A stretch of DNA of 38,300 bases. Source: Mycobacterium shimoidei. Its GTDB lineage: Bacteria > Actinomycetota > Actinomycetes > Mycobacteriales > Mycobacteriaceae. Numbering within the stretch: the stretch's first letter is position 1; every line of letters starts with the position of its first letter. The notes beneath the pieces are model-generated. The model was not told the DNA's origin, did not search any database, and saw only the letters and a program-made list of their open reading frames with translations. The translations under genes and the position numbers were made by a program. Below are positions 1 through 9,214 of the stretch, in pieces. The stretch lies in the NCBI GenBank assembly GCA_002101905.1, contig LQPU01000064.1:1-38300 (forward strand), written 5' to 3'.

Positions 1-1
1 A

Positions 2-67
2 ACACTGACCTCGATGATCTACCTCTGCCTCGGCGGACTGCAGGTCAAGCTACCCACAACAACCTGA
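2..67 (+). CDS. C-terminal end of an unidentified protein (partial)
   Basis: Reading frame 2 is open from the window edge to a TGA at 65-67 and would encode a 21-residue tail with a short hydrophobic stretch (SMIYLCLGGL) followed by KLPTTT. The upstream part lies outside the window. Frame 1 is also open here, up to a TAG at 181, so the choice of frame is uncertain. The tail is too short to assign a family. Positions 68-180, between this stop and the dapB promoter, hold no convincing gene. Confidence 0.3.
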   Translation, partial: TLTSMIYLCLGGLQVKLPTTT

Positions 68-180
68 GGAGCCGCACACTCATGTTCGATGGCTGTTCGA
101 TGGCGAGCGGGCGCAAACTGCCGGCTTCAGCGGCGTGTCGCCGTACAAACACGCCCGCTCGCGGTCAGGGCGGGCCCGAC

Positions 181-186
181 TAGGGT
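181..186 (+). promoter_or_regulatory. -10 element of dapB (leaderless start)
   Basis: TAGGGT fits the mycobacterial -10 pattern TANNNT and ends 7 bases before the ATG at 194. Transcription would therefore begin at or next to that ATG. This favours the start at 194 over the in-frame ATG at 188, which is only one base from the hexamer. No clear -35 is seen. Confidence 0.5.
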
Positions 187-193
187 GATGGCC

Positions 194-931
194 ATGCGGG
201 TAGGCGTGTTGGGGGCGAAAGGCAAAGTCGGCGCGACGATGGTGCAAGCGGTGCAGGCCGCCGACGATCTGACCTTGTCCGCCGAAGTCGACGTCGATGA
301 TCCGCTGAGCCTGCTCACCGACAACCGGACCGAAGTCGTCATCGATTTCACTCACCCTGACGTCGTGATGGACAATCTGAAGTTCCTGATCAACAACGGA
401 ATTCACGCGGTCGTCGGGACCACCGGATTCACCGAGGGGCGGCTTGCACAAGTGCGGTCCTGGTTGGCCGCCAAACCGGGGACGGCCGTGCTCATCGCGC
501 CGAACTTCGCCATCGGTGCCGTGCTGTCCATGCATTTCGCCAAGCAGGCGGCGCCGTTTTACGACTCGGTGGAAGTCATCGAGCTGCATCACCCGCACAA
601 GGCCGATGCGCCGTCGGGCACCGCGACGCGAACCGCCGAACTGATCGCCGAGGCGCGAAAAGACCTGCCCGCCAACCCCGATGCCACCAGCACCAGCCTG
701 CCCGGTGCCCGGGGGGCTGATGTCGGCGGGGTGCCCGTGCATTCGGTGCGCCTCGCCGGGTTGGTGGCCCATCAGGAAGTGCTGTTCGGCACCGCCGGCG
801 AAACATTGACGATCCGGCACGACAGCATCGACCGCACTTCGTTCGTGCCGGGCGTGCTGTTGGCGGTCCGCCGCGTCACCGAACGCCCGGGCCTCACCGT
901 AGGTATTGAATCGCTGCTCAACTTGCAATGA
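194..931 (+). CDS. dapB: 4-hydroxy-tetrahydrodipicolinate reductase DapB
   Basis: This cytosolic NAD(P)H-dependent enzyme reduces the DapA product to tetrahydrodipicolinate on the way to meso-diaminopimelate and lysine. The 245-residue protein has the N-terminal nucleotide-binding motif VGVLGAKGKVG at about residues 3-13. It also has VVGTTGF, the APNFAIGAVL segment, and the catalytic-domain signature ELHHPHKADAPSGTA with the active-site His and Lys. Length and sequence match M. tuberculosis Rv2773c, as far as I recall that protein. An in-frame ATG at 188 would add two residues, but the -10 hexamer at 181-186 favours 194. The stop overlaps the next start as ATGA, so the following genes are probably co-transcribed. 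dapA lies about 25 kb away in the same orientation. Confidence 0.97.
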   Translation: MRVGVLGAKGKVGATMVQAVQAADDLTLSAEVDVDDPLSLLTDNRTEVVIDFTHPDVVMDNLKFLINNGIHAVVGTTGFTEGRLAQVRSWLAAKPGTAVLIAPNFAIGAVLSMHFAKQAAPFYDSVEVIELHHPHKADAPSGTATRTAELIAEARKDLPANPDATSTSLPGARGADVGGVPVHSVRLAGLVAHQEVLFGTAGETLTIRHDSIDRTSFVPGVLLAVRRVTERPGLTVGIESLLNLQ

Positions 932-1383
932 CCCACACGGTACGTATCCAGCTGCTGATCGCATTCATGTGCGTGGCGCTGCTGGTCTATCTGGGGCTGC
1001 TCGCCCGGACCGCGGTGCTGATGATCGGCTCCGGCCAAGGCGCGATTATCGGCCTCGGGGTGGCGCTGCTGGTCCTGCCGGTGATCGGGTTGTGGGCGAT
1101 GATCGCCACCCTGCGCGCCGGCTTTGCACATCAGAAGTTGGCCCGGTTGATCGCCGAGGACGGGCTGGAACTTGACGTCAGCGCGCTGCCGCGCCGGCCT
1201 TCCGGCCGCATCGAGCGACAAGCTGCTGACGCGCTGTTCGACACCGTCCGCGACGAACTCGACCGTGATCCGCACAACTGGCGCCGCTGGTACCGGCTGG
1301 CCCGCGCCTACGACTATGCCGGGGACCGCGGCCGCGCGCGGGACGCGATGAAGAAAGCTGTCGAACTTCAGGCACGCGAATGA
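928..1383 (+). CDS. Membrane protein with TPR-like tail (Rv2772c-like)
   Basis: This 151-residue protein has two predicted transmembrane helices, about residues 6-30 and 37-62. A cytoplasmic tail follows, ending in a helical hairpin of TPR character (WRRWYRLARAYDYAGDRGRA). The function is unknown. It corresponds in position and appearance to Rv2772c, the membrane protein encoded after dapB in M. tuberculosis. Its ATG lies inside the dapB stop (ATGA), and its own stop overlaps the next start in the same way, so translation is probably coupled through all three genes. The tail suggests a protein-protein contact at the inner face of the membrane, but no partner can be named. Confidence 0.85.
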   Translation: MTHTVRIQLLIAFMCVALLVYLGLLARTAVLMIGSGQGAIIGLGVALLVLPVIGLWAMIATLRAGFAHQKLARLIAEDGLELDVSALPRRPSGRIERQAADALFDTVRDELDRDPHNWRRWYRLARAYDYAGDRGRARDAMKKAVELQARE

Positions 1384-1835
1384 CCAAGACACTGTTGGTG
1401 GTTCACCACACCCCGTCACCGGCTACCCGCGAGCTGCTGGAGGCCGTACTCGCCGGGGCTAACGACCCCGACATCGACAACGTCGACGTCATCGTGCGAC
1501 CGGCGCTGGCAGGCACGGTCCCGGACATGCTCGAAGCGGACGGCTATCTGTTCGGGACGCCAGCCAATCTCGGGTATATGTCGGGGGCGCTCAAGCACTT
1601 CTTCGACACGGTCTACTACCCGAGCCTGGATCATGTGGCGGGCCGGCCATACGGTTTATGGGTGCACGGCAACAACGACACGGTGGGCGCCGCGAACGCG
1701 GTCGACAAAGTGGCCACGGGTCTGTCGTTGGCGAAGGCCGCCGACGTGCTCGAGGTGGTCGGCGGGATTGACGCCGGGGTGCGTGAGCGCGCCTACGAGC
1801 TGGGTGGGACGCTGGCTGCGACGCTGATGGAATAA
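1380..1835 (+). CDS. Flavodoxin-like / NAD(P)H-dependent FMN reductase family protein (Rv2771c-like)
   Basis: This 151-residue alpha/beta protein begins with a beta strand and phosphate loop (TLLVVHHTPSPATRELL) of flavodoxin type. It carries the FMN-contacting segment GTPANLGYMSGALKHFFD at about residues 59-76, as in the NADPH-dependent FMN reductase and WrbA-like families. It probably binds FMN and transfers electrons in the cytosol; the substrate is unknown. It overlaps the preceding gene by four bases. A gap of 50 bases then separates it from the acyl-CoA ligase, which has its own strong ribosome binding site. Confidence 0.82.
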   Translation: MTKTLLVVHHTPSPATRELLEAVLAGANDPDIDNVDVIVRPALAGTVPDMLEADGYLFGTPANLGYMSGALKHFFDTVYYPSLDHVAGRPYGLWVHGNNDTVGAANAVDKVATGLSLAKAADVLEVVGGIDAGVRERAYELGGTLAATLME

Positions 1836-1885
1836 GCAATGCCCCGCGCCGGGCGACGCGCAGAGGGAAGCGATGAGGAGGAGCG

Positions 1886-3409
1886 GTGACTCCGGTTATC
1901 GAAATTCCAAGGGACCACAACCCGTTTCCGCAGACCGGCGTGTCTCGGGACCGCAACGGCGTACCGCATTACGACCGGTTGCCGGCCACGCTGCTGGACA
2001 TGCTGGCTGAGCATGCGGACAAAAGGCCCGACAGCGAAGCCGTCATCGAACTCGGCGGCAAACGCCTGACCTACCGACAGCTCTGGGATGCGGCCGCGCG
2101 GGTGGCCGGCGGACTGCGGGCAAGTGGTCTGCAACCGGGTGAGCGCGTCGCGATCAGATACCCGGCCGGCGTTGACTGGGCGCTGGCATTCTGGGGCACC
2201 GTCATGGCCGGCGGCATCGCGGTCCCGGTGAACACCCGATCGGCCGAACCGGAAGTCGAGTTCATCCGCTCCGACGCCGGCGCAAAATTTGACCTGGTTG
2301 GCACACCGCTGCCGGACGGCGAACCGTATGTCGCACAGGGACTCGCAGCCAGCGACGTCGCCGCGTTGTTCTACACCTCCGGCACCACCGGACTCCCCAA
2401 GGGCGTTCCCACCACCCACGAGGCGTTTCTCACCAACACCGAAAACATGCTGCGCTGTGTTGGTCTGGATCGCGACAGCGGAGAGCAGTTCCGGACCCTC
2501 ATCTCGGTGCCGCTGTTTCACGTGACCGGCTGTAATTCACAGCTGCTGGCAGCCTCCTACGTCGGCGGCGCGGCGGTGATCATGCCCGCACTCGACCTCG
2601 GCCAACTAATTGCGGCGCTTTCCGACGAACGGATCTCATCCATGGTGACCGTCCCCGCAATCTATTCATTGCTGTTGCGGCACAACGACTTCAAAAATGC
2701 CGACCTATCCGCGGTGCAATGGGTCGGGTATGGCGGCGCCCCAATTGCGCCGTCGCTCGTCAAGGCGGTCAAAGACGCGTTTCCTCAGGCCGCGGTGTTC
2801 AACGGGTACGGAATGACCGAAACCGCCTCGCTGATGACGGTATTGCCCGACGGCGACGCCGTCGAGCACGCCGACTCTGTCGGGTACGCGGTGCCATCGG
2901 TCGATCTCGGCATCGTTCCGTACCCCGACGACGACGGCGTCGGTGAGTTGGTCACCCGTGGAGCCAACGTAACCGCCGGCTACTGGAACCGGCCGGAGGC
3001 GACCGCCGGCACCATCGTCGACGGCTGGTTACACACCGGCGACGTGGTGCGTGTCGACGACGCGGGCCGGGTGCACATCGTCGATCGGCTCAAGGACATC
3101 ATCAATCGCGGTGGCGAAAACATCTCCAGCGTGGAGGTCGAAGCGGTGCTGCTGTCGGCTCCCGGTGTTGCCGACGCCTGCGTGTTGGCGGTTCCCGACG
3201 AGGTGATGGGTGAGAAGGTAGGAGCCGTGCTGTTCGGCGAGCAAATAGATGTGCCGACGGTCCTGGACTACTGCCGCGGGCAACTGGCCGACTTCAAGAT
3301 CCCGCAATACGTCACCGTCGTCAACGAAGCACTGCCCCGCAACGCCGGCGGCAAGCTGCTCAAGGGACAGCTCCGCCAGCAGGTGCAGTGGGGCCCGGCG
3401 TTGCGATGA
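1886..3409 (+). CDS. Acyl-CoA ligase (ANL superfamily, FadD-like)
   Basis: This 507-residue adenylate-forming enzyme should activate a carboxylic acid to acyl-AMP and then acyl-CoA. It has the P-loop signature YTSGTTGLPKG at about residues 163-173, the A5 motif NGYGMTETAS, the hinge region HTGDVVRVDDAGRVHIVDRL with KDIINRGGENIS, and the catalytic A10 lysine K490 in PRNAGGKLLKG. The GTG start follows a strong Shine-Dalgarno sequence (GAGGAGGAG, about 1875-1883). It opens a tightly packed run of six genes that includes an acyl-CoA carboxylase, so it may supply that enzyme's substrate. Chain length and substrate cannot be read from the sequence. I know of no equivalent at this position in M. tuberculosis. 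Confidence 0.9.
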   Translation: MTPVIEIPRDHNPFPQTGVSRDRNGVPHYDRLPATLLDMLAEHADKRPDSEAVIELGGKRLTYRQLWDAAARVAGGLRASGLQPGERVAIRYPAGVDWALAFWGTVMAGGIAVPVNTRSAEPEVEFIRSDAGAKFDLVGTPLPDGEPYVAQGLAASDVAALFYTSGTTGLPKGVPTTHEAFLTNTENMLRCVGLDRDSGEQFRTLISVPLFHVTGCNSQLLAASYVGGAAVIMPALDLGQLIAALSDERISSMVTVPAIYSLLLRHNDFKNADLSAVQWVGYGGAPIAPSLVKAVKDAFPQAAVFNGYGMTETASLMTVLPDGDAVEHADSVGYAVPSVDLGIVPYPDDDGVGELVTRGANVTAGYWNRPEATAGTIVDGWLHTGDVVRVDDAGRVHIVDRLKDIINRGGENISSVEVEAVLLSAPGVADACVLAVPDEVMGEKVGAVLFGEQIDVPTVLDYCRGQLADFKIPQYVTVVNEALPRNAGGKLLKGQLRQQVQWGPALR

Positions 3410-6400
3410 CTCTGCTAGTCGCCAACCGCGGCGAGATCGCACTCCGGGTTATCCGAACCGCAACCGAATTGGGAATCCCCACCGTCGCGGTCTATGCGGA
3501 GGATGATGCCGACAGTCCGCATGTCCATGCGGCTGACGAAGCGATCGGTCTTTCCGGTACCGGTCCGGTGGCGTACCTGGACCAGGCCGCGATGCTGGCG
3601 GCGGCCAAGCAGTCTGGAGCGGATCTCGTTCATCCGGGTTACGGATTTCTGTCCGAAAATCCGGACTTCGCCCGCGCTTGCACCGATGCCGGGCACACGT
3701 TCGTCGGGCCGAGCGCCGACCTGTTGACGCTGTTCGGCGATAAATCCGCGGCGCGTCGTGCGGCCGCCGCGGCGGGGATCCCGGTGCTCGCTGCCACCGA
3801 CGGGGCGAGCAGCGTCGAGGACATCCGGGAATTCTTCGACACAGCGCCGCACGGGATCGTGATCAAGGCACTGGCCGGTGGCGGCGGACGTGGAATGCGA
3901 ATCGTCGAAGACGCCGACCAGATCGACGACGCGTACCGGCAGTGTGCCGGCGAGGCGCAATTGGGGTTCGGTGACCCCGCTGTCCTCGCCGAGGAGTTAC
4001 TCGACGAAGCACGACACATCGAAGTGCAGATCGTGGCCGCGCCGGCTGGTCAGGCGACGCGTGCGCTCGCGCTGGGCGACCGCGATTGCAGCATTCAGCG
4101 GCGTTACCAGAAGCTGGTCGAAATCGCGCCCGCACAACGCATTTCCACTGCGATGCGACGGGACTTGCACCGCGCGGCGGCGGTGTTGTGCGCACAGACA
4201 GGCTACTTCGGGCTCGCTACGGTCGAATTCCTGGTTACGGGTGAGCAATTCGTATTCCTCGAGGTCAACCCGCGGATCCAGGTGGAACATACGGTGACCG
4301 AGGAGGTCACCGGCGTCGACTTGGTTGCACTGCAACTACGCATCGCACAAGGAGCATCGTTCCGCGAGCTCAGATTGCCGGCCGGAATCGTCGCCGACGA
4401 CTCGGGGGTCGCCGGTGCGCCGGCTGCGACTCGCGGTATTGCCATCCAGACCCGGGTCAACACAGAGACTTTCGCACCCGACGGGTCGGTGTTGCCGGCA
4501 ACCGGCACCTTGACCGCCTTCTCGCCGCCGGCCGGCCCGGGTGTGCGAGTCGACACCTTCGGGCGCCCTGGGCTGACGCCCAGCCCGCGATACGACTCGC
4601 TGCTGGCCAAGGTGATTACGCATGTGCGGGGGCCGTCGTTTCCCGCCGCGGTGCGTAAGGCGCAGACCGCGCTGGCCGAGTTCAGCGTCGAAGGCATCCG
4701 CACCAACATCCCCTTCTTGCGAGAATTGCTGTCGGACAGCAAAGTCCAGGAAAGCGTGGTGACCACCAGGTGGCTTGACGGCCGGCTTCCGGAGCTGGCC
4801 ACCGCCGCGATGTTCACACCGCAGGAGAGCCGGATCGCGCCGCTGGAGCTGTATCCGGGTGAAGAAGTCCTGCGTGCGCAACTGGCCGGCACCGTGATCG
4901 AGGTGGCCCCCGACGGTGTCGAACTTGCCGCAGGCGGCCAGGTGGTTGTCCTCGAGGCGATGAAAATGCAGCACGTGTTGACCGCGCCGGATGCGTTGCG
5001 CACAGTGCGCAGTCTGGTAACGCCCGGACAGGTCGTCGGAACCGGCGAGCCGTTGGTGGTCTTCGTCCGCACCGGGACCGCCGCGTCGGGCCAGACGGCT
5101 GCCGAACTCGATCTGGACCGGTCGCGCGCCGACCTCGACGAAGTTCGCCGCCGGCACCTGCTGGCTCTGGACGAGGGCCGTCCGACCGCGGTGGCCAAGC
5201 GGCACAAGCAGAATCGTCGCACCGCCCGGGAAAACATCGCCGACCTGGTGGATCCCGGAAGCTTCGTCGAATACGGCGCGCTGGCGGTGGCCGCGCAGCG
5301 CAGCCGGCGCTCCGAGGAGGATCTGATTGCCAACACGCCGGCCGACGGTCTAATCGCCGGGCTGGCGACCATCAACGGGTCCGAGGCAGTGGTGCTGTCC
5401 TACGACTACACGGTGCTGGCCGGCACACAGGGCATGCGCAACCACGCGAAGACAGACCGCGTCTTCGACCTTGCCGCGCGCAAGCGAATTCCGGTGGTGC
5501 TTTTCGCCGAAGGCGGTGGCGGTCGGCCCGGTGACACCGATGTCGCCGGGCACGCCGGCTTGGACGTGCCGACATTTCGTACGCTCGGCGCGCTGAGCGG
5601 TCGGGTGCCGTTGGTGTCGATCGTGTCCGGCCGCTGCTTCGCCGGAAACGCGGCGCTTGCCGGAACCTGCGACGTGATCATCGCGACGCCGGACGCCAAC
5701 ATCGGCATGGGTGGCCCGGCGATGATCGAGGGCGGTGGTCTGGGCGTTTACCGGCCGGAAGACATCGGGCCGATCGACGTGCAGCGTCGCAACGGAGTGG
5801 TCGGGCTGGTTGCCCGCGACGAGGCGCACGCGGTGGCGTTGGCCAAGCAATACCTTTCTTACTTCCAGGGCAGCGTCGACGACTGGGAGGCGCCGGATCC
5901 GCGACTGGCCCGGCATGTGGTGCCGGAGAACCGGTTACGGGCATATGACGTGCACCGTGCTATCGAATCGATTGTCGATGTGGGTTCCGTGCTGGAATTG
6001 CGGCCGGACTACGGGGTCGGGGTGGTTACCGCATTGGTGCGCGTCGAAGGCGCGCCTTTTGGGTTGCTGGCCAACAGCAGCCATCATCTCGGCGGCGCCA
6101 TCGACGCGGAGGCGGCCGACAAGATCGCCGACTTCTTGATCCTGTGTGAATCGGCCGGCCTGCCTATGGTCTCGCTTTGTGACACGCCCGGGTTCATGGT
6201 CGGGCCCGAAACGGAAACCGAGGCCGCAGTCCGGCGATTCAGCCGGCTATTCATCCACGGCGCACGGTTGACCGTGCCGTTCGGGATGATCATCGTACGC
6301 AAGGGTTACGGGCTTGGCGCGATGGCCATGGCCGGGGGATCCTTCCACGCACCGGAATTCACCGTCGCCTGGCCGACCGGCGAAATCGGTGGGATGGGTC

Positions 6401-6603
6401 TAGAAGGGGCGGTGCGGCTCGGCTACAGCAAGGAGCTGGCCGCGGTCCCGGATCCGGTCGAGCGGGAGAAGCTGTTCGACAAGCTCGTTGAAGCCGCATA
6501 CCAGCACGGCAAGGCGCTCACGTCGGCCACCACCTTCGAGCTGGACGACGTCATCGACCCTGCGGATTCACGCGCCTGGATTACCGGATTGCTGTGCAGC
6601 TGA
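3406..6603 (+). CDS. Single-chain biotin-dependent acyl-CoA carboxylase (BC-BCCP-CT)
   Basis: One 1065-residue polypeptide holds all parts of a biotin-dependent acyl-CoA carboxylase. The order is biotin carboxylase (about 1-440, ATP-grasp loop GGGGRGMRIV, EVNPRIQVEHTVTEE), biotin carboxyl carrier segment (EAMKM, biotinylated K520), then a carboxyltransferase pair (about 560-1065, beginning near HKQNRRTARENIADLVDPGSF). This architecture matches the single-chain long-chain acyl-CoA carboxylase (LCC) structurally described from M. avium subsp. paratuberculosis. It should alpha-carboxylate an acyl-CoA using ATP and bicarbonate. The ATG at 3406 overlaps the ligase stop (ATGA); an in-frame GTG at 3388 is less likely. 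Carboxylase subunits are usually separate accA/accD polypeptides in mycobacteria. Confidence 0.93.
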   Translation: MTLLVANRGEIALRVIRTATELGIPTVAVYAEDDADSPHVHAADEAIGLSGTGPVAYLDQAAMLAAAKQSGADLVHPGYGFLSENPDFARACTDAGHTFVGPSADLLTLFGDKSAARRAAAAAGIPVLAATDGASSVEDIREFFDTAPHGIVIKALAGGGGRGMRIVEDADQIDDAYRQCAGEAQLGFGDPAVLAEELLDEARHIEVQIVAAPAGQATRALALGDRDCSIQRRYQKLVEIAPAQRISTAMRRDLHRAAAVLCAQTGYFGLATVEFLVTGEQFVFLEVNPRIQVEHTVTEEVTGVDLVALQLRIAQGASFRELRLPAGIVADDSGVAGAPAATRGIAIQTRVNTETFAPDGSVLPATGTLTAFSPPAGPGVRVDTFGRPGLTPSPRYDSLLAKVITHVRGPSFPAAVRKAQTALAEFSVEGIRTNIPFLRELLSDSKVQESVVTTRWLDGRLPELATAAMFTPQESRIAPLELYPGEEVLRAQLAGTVIEVAPDGVELAAGGQVVVLEAMKMQHVLTAPDALRTVRSLVTPGQVVGTGEPLVVFVRTGTAASGQTAAELDLDRSRADLDEVRRRHLLALDEGRPTAVAKRHKQNRRTARENIADLVDPGSFVEYGALAVAAQRSRRSEEDLIANTPADGLIAGLATINGSEAVVLSYDYTVLAGTQGMRNHAKTDRVFDLAARKRIPVVLFAEGGGGRPGDTDVAGHAGLDVPTFRTLGALSGRVPLVSIVSGRCFAGNAALAGTCDVIIATPDANIGMGGPAMIEGGGLGVYRPEDIGPIDVQRRNGVVGLVARDEAHAVALAKQYLSYFQGSVDDWEAPDPRLARHVVPENRLRAYDVHRAIESIVDVGSVLELRPDYGVGVVTALVRVEGAPFGLLANSSHHLGGAIDAEAADKIADFLILCESAGLPMVSLCDTPGFMVGPETETEAAVRRFSRLFIHGARLTVPFGMIIVRKGYGLGAMAMAGGSFHAPEFTVAWPTGEIGGMGLEGAVRLGYSKELAAVPDPVEREKLFDKLVEAAYQHGKALTSATTFELDDVIDPADSRAWITGLLCS

Positions 6604-6619
6604 TGAAAGGATCTGGCTT

Positions 6620-7441
6620 GTGAAGGTGGACCAGAAGGTCGCCATCGTGACCGGCGGTGGGGGCGGTATCGGCGGCGCGCTGGCGGTGAAGCTGACCCAA
6701 CACGGAGCCCGGGTCGTCGTCGCCGACCTGGACGCCGACGCAGCACAGGCAGTCACCGACGAAATCAACAACACCCAGCCGCATGCCGCGGTCAGTGTGG
6801 GTGCGGATGCCTCCGACAGGACACAGATCCGAGGGCTGATCGAGCTGGCCGAAACTGAATTCGGGCCGGTCGACCTGTATTTCGCGAATGCCGGCATCAC
6901 TGGGCCTCCGGGCCTGGATGTCAGCGAGGCCGACTGGGACCGGTCCATCGACGTGAATCTGCGAGCGCACATCCGTGCCGCCCAACTGCTGGTGCCCGGC
7001 TGGGTCGAGCGCGGTGCGGGTTATTTCGTCAGCACCGCATCGGCGGCCGGGCTGCTCACTCTTCTCGGCTCGGCGGCGTACTCGGTCACCAAACATGCGG
7101 CGGTCGGGTTCGCCGAATGGCTGAACATCACTTACGGCGATCAGGGAGTTCGGGTCAGCTGCCTGTGTCCGATGGGGGTGAACACCAAGCTGCTGTACGC
7201 CGGGGAACAGTTTGGTGGGCCGCTGGGCGACCTTGCGACGCGTGCTGTCACCGCAGGCGGAGACGTGCTGGAGCCGGCCGTGGTCGCCGACGCCGTGCTG
7301 GCGGCCATCGACGAAGAGCGCTTCTTGATCCTTCCGCACCCGGAAGTTCTGGAGATGTACCGACACAAGGGAACCGATTACGACCGCTGGCTGCACGGCA
7401 TGCGCCGCTATCAGCGCGGCCTACTGGGAGAACCGCGATGA
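6620..7441 (+). CDS. Short-chain dehydrogenase/reductase (SDR)
   Basis: A 273-residue classical SDR that should oxidise or reduce a hydroxyl/keto group with NAD(H) or NADP(H). The Rossmann glycine motif TGGGGGIGG lies near residues 12-20. An Asp after the second strand (VVVADLDAD) suggests NAD preference. NAG (in YFANAGITG) and the catalytic pair Y154/K158 (YSVTK) are present. The chosen GTG at 6620 follows AAAGGA at 6606-6611; a second in-frame GTG at 6626 is possible. It is the third gene of the ligase-carboxylase run, 16 bases after the carboxylase stop, and its stop overlaps the next start (ATGA). The substrate is presumably an intermediate of the same pathway. Confidence 0.9.
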   Translation: MKVDQKVAIVTGGGGGIGGALAVKLTQHGARVVVADLDADAAQAVTDEINNTQPHAAVSVGADASDRTQIRGLIELAETEFGPVDLYFANAGITGPPGLDVSEADWDRSIDVNLRAHIRAAQLLVPGWVERGAGYFVSTASAAGLLTLLGSAAYSVTKHAAVGFAEWLNITYGDQGVRVSCLCPMGVNTKLLYAGEQFGGPLGDLATRAVTAGGDVLEPAVVADAVLAAIDEERFLILPHPEVLEMYRHKGTDYDRWLHGMRRYQRGLLGEPR

Positions 7442-8196
7442 CTGACCTCAGCGGACGGACCGCGATCATCACCGGGGCATCCCGCGGGATCGGTCTGGCC
7501 GTCGCGCAGCGGCTGGCCGCTGCCGGCGCGAACGTTGTGCTCACTTCCCGCAAGCAGGAAAGCGCCGACCAGGCGGCCGCGCAGGTCGAGGGCAATGCCC
7601 TAGGGGTTGCGGCCCACGCGGTCGACGAGGACGCCGCGCGTGGCTGTGTCGAGCTCACACTCGAGCGCTTCGGCAGCATCGACATCCTGGTCAACAACGC
7701 CGGAACCAATCCCGCCTATGGCCCGCTGATCGACCAGGACCACGGCCGCTTCGCCAAAATCTTCGACGTCAACCTGTGGGCGCCACTGTTGTGGACGTCG
7801 CTCGTCGTCAAGGCGTGGATGGGCGAGCACCGAGGCGCGGTGGTGAACACCGCCTCGATCGGCGGTCTGCATCATGCGCCGAACATGGGCATGTACAACA
7901 CGACCAAGGCCGCGCTGATCCACGTGACCAAGCAACTGGCGCTGGAGCTCTCGCCGCGGATCCGGGTCAATGCGGTCTGCCCCGGCGTGGTCCGCACCCG
8001 CCTCGCCGAGCTGCTGTGGAAGGACCAGGAGGAGGCCCTGTCGGCGTCCGTCCCGCTGGGACGCGTTGGCGAACCGGTCGACGTCGCGGGCGCGGTCGCT
8101 TTCCTGGTGTCAGACGAGGCGAGCTGGATCACCGGCGAGATCATGGTGATCGACGGCGGCACGCTGCTTGGCGACGCGTCGGCGCTCCGTGGCTGA
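7438..8196 (+). CDS. fabG5: Short-chain dehydrogenase/reductase, FabG5-like (Rv2766c homologue)
   Basis: A 252-residue SDR with TGASRGIG (about residues 12-19), NNAG, catalytic Y153 and K157 (YNTTK), and the C-terminal FLVSDEASWITGEIMVIDGG region. It resembles Rv2766c, annotated FabG5 in M. tuberculosis, which also sits close to the dienelactone hydrolase and thyA. The family reduces 3-oxoacyl thioesters or related ketones with NADPH. In this context a role in a dedicated acyl-CoA pathway is more likely than in general fatty acid synthesis. It starts inside the stop of the previous SDR, so two consecutive SDRs are probably made together. Confidence 0.88.
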   Translation: MTDLSGRTAIITGASRGIGLAVAQRLAAAGANVVLTSRKQESADQAAAQVEGNALGVAAHAVDEDAARGCVELTLERFGSIDILVNNAGTNPAYGPLIDQDHGRFAKIFDVNLWAPLLWTSLVVKAWMGEHRGAVVNTASIGGLHHAPNMGMYNTTKAALIHVTKQLALELSPRIRVNAVCPGVVRTRLAELLWKDQEEALSASVPLGRVGEPVDVAGAVAFLVSDEASWITGEIMVIDGGTLLGDASALRG

Positions 8197-9214
8197 GGTG
8201 TTGGGGATCGACCCGGCGGCGATCGCAAACTGGTTGCCGCAACTGGGGATTGCGTTCAGCCCGCCGCTGAGCTTCGAGAGGGTCGGGCTCGGGCAGTCGA
8301 ACCTGACCTACCGGGTGAGCGACGCCGAGCACCGCAGCTGGGTGCTGCGGCGCCCGCCGCTGGGAACTCTGCTGGCGTCGGCGCACGACGTCGCCCGTGA
8401 GGCCCGCATCCTGTCCGCGCTGCAGGACACCGCGGTACCCACGCCGCGGGTGTACGGGCTCACCCGAGACGCGGATGACGTGCCGCTGTTGTTGATGGAG
8501 TTCGTCGACGGCCTGGTGCTCGACCGGATGGCGAAAGCCGAATCGCTGACGCCGCAGCGGCGCAGGGAAATCGGACTGTCAATGCCCAAGACGCTGGCCA
8601 AGATCCACGCCGTCGACATCACCGCGGTCGGCCTCGACGACCTGGCCAGCCACAAGCCGTACGCGCAGCGCCAGCTCAAACGCTGGGCAGGCCAGTGGGA
8701 GCTCTCCAAGACCCGCGATTTGCCCGCCCTTGACGACTTGACCAAACGGCTGACCGCCGCCGCACCCGAGCAACAGGAACTGACCTTGGTGCACGGCGAC
8801 TTTCACCTGCGCAATGTCATCACCTCGCACGAGACAGGCGAAGTGATCGCCGTGCTGGATTGGGAGCTGTCCACCTTGGGCGAACCTTTGGCCGACATGG
8901 GCAGCCTGCTGGCGTATTGGCCGGAATCGGGGGAGGAGGATCCCACCGGCGCGTTCGCCGCCGCCGCGCTCGACGGGTTTCCGGACCGCGGCGAGATGGC
9001 GCGGGTGTACCTGGCTGAAAGCGGGCGTGACGCAACGACACTGAAGTACTGGCACGCGCTGGGTTTGTGGAAGGTTGCCGTCATCGCCGAGGGCGTTATG
9101 CGCCGTGCCATGGACGAGCCGCGCAACAGAGCCACCTCGGGCACCCCGACCCCCGATCGCATCGACGCCCTGGTCCGCAGGGCGTGCGAGGTGGCCGACG
9201 ATGCCGGGATCTGA
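8189..9214 (+). CDS. APH-fold kinase of the acyl-CoA dehydrogenase-associated type
   Basis: A 341-residue protein of the aminoglycoside phosphotransferase (choline kinase-like) fold. The catalytic loop HGDFHLRN gives H202, D204 and N209; the Mg-binding segment VLDWE gives D224. The N-terminal lobe has the nucleotide-binding strand GLGQSNLTYRV. The resistance-gene name of the fold is misleading. Close relatives such as FadE36-type proteins and the kinase part of ACAD10/ACAD11 act beside acyl-CoA dehydrogenases, where they phosphorylate hydroxyacyl groups. The operon context supports a hydroxyacyl-CoA or hydroxy acid substrate, but this is inference. The GTG at 8189 overlaps fabG5 by 8 bases; a GTG at 8198 is an alternative. 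Confidence 0.85.
   Translation: MAEVLGIDPAAIANWLPQLGIAFSPPLSFERVGLGQSNLTYRVSDAEHRSWVLRRPPLGTLLASAHDVAREARILSALQDTAVPTPRVYGLTRDADDVPLLLMEFVDGLVLDRMAKAESLTPQRRREIGLSMPKTLAKIHAVDITAVGLDDLASHKPYAQRQLKRWAGQWELSKTRDLPALDDLTKRLTAAAPEQQELTLVHGDFHLRNVITSHETGEVIAVLDWELSTLGEPLADMGSLLAYWPESGEEDPTGAFAAAALDGFPDRGEMARVYLAESGRDATTLKYWHALGLWKVAVIAEGVMRRAMDEPRNRATSGTPTPDRIDALVRRACEVADDAGI

Noticed and set aside
4203..5375. 390-codon minus frame opposite the acyl-CoA carboxylase
   Set aside because: Ser/Arg/Thr-rich antisense frame over the biotin carboxylase and carrier domains, with no start signal or motif.
8189..9214. Aminoglycoside resistance kinase
   Set aside because: The fold is shared, but the operon and sequence fit the acyl-CoA dehydrogenase-associated kinases, not resistance enzymes.
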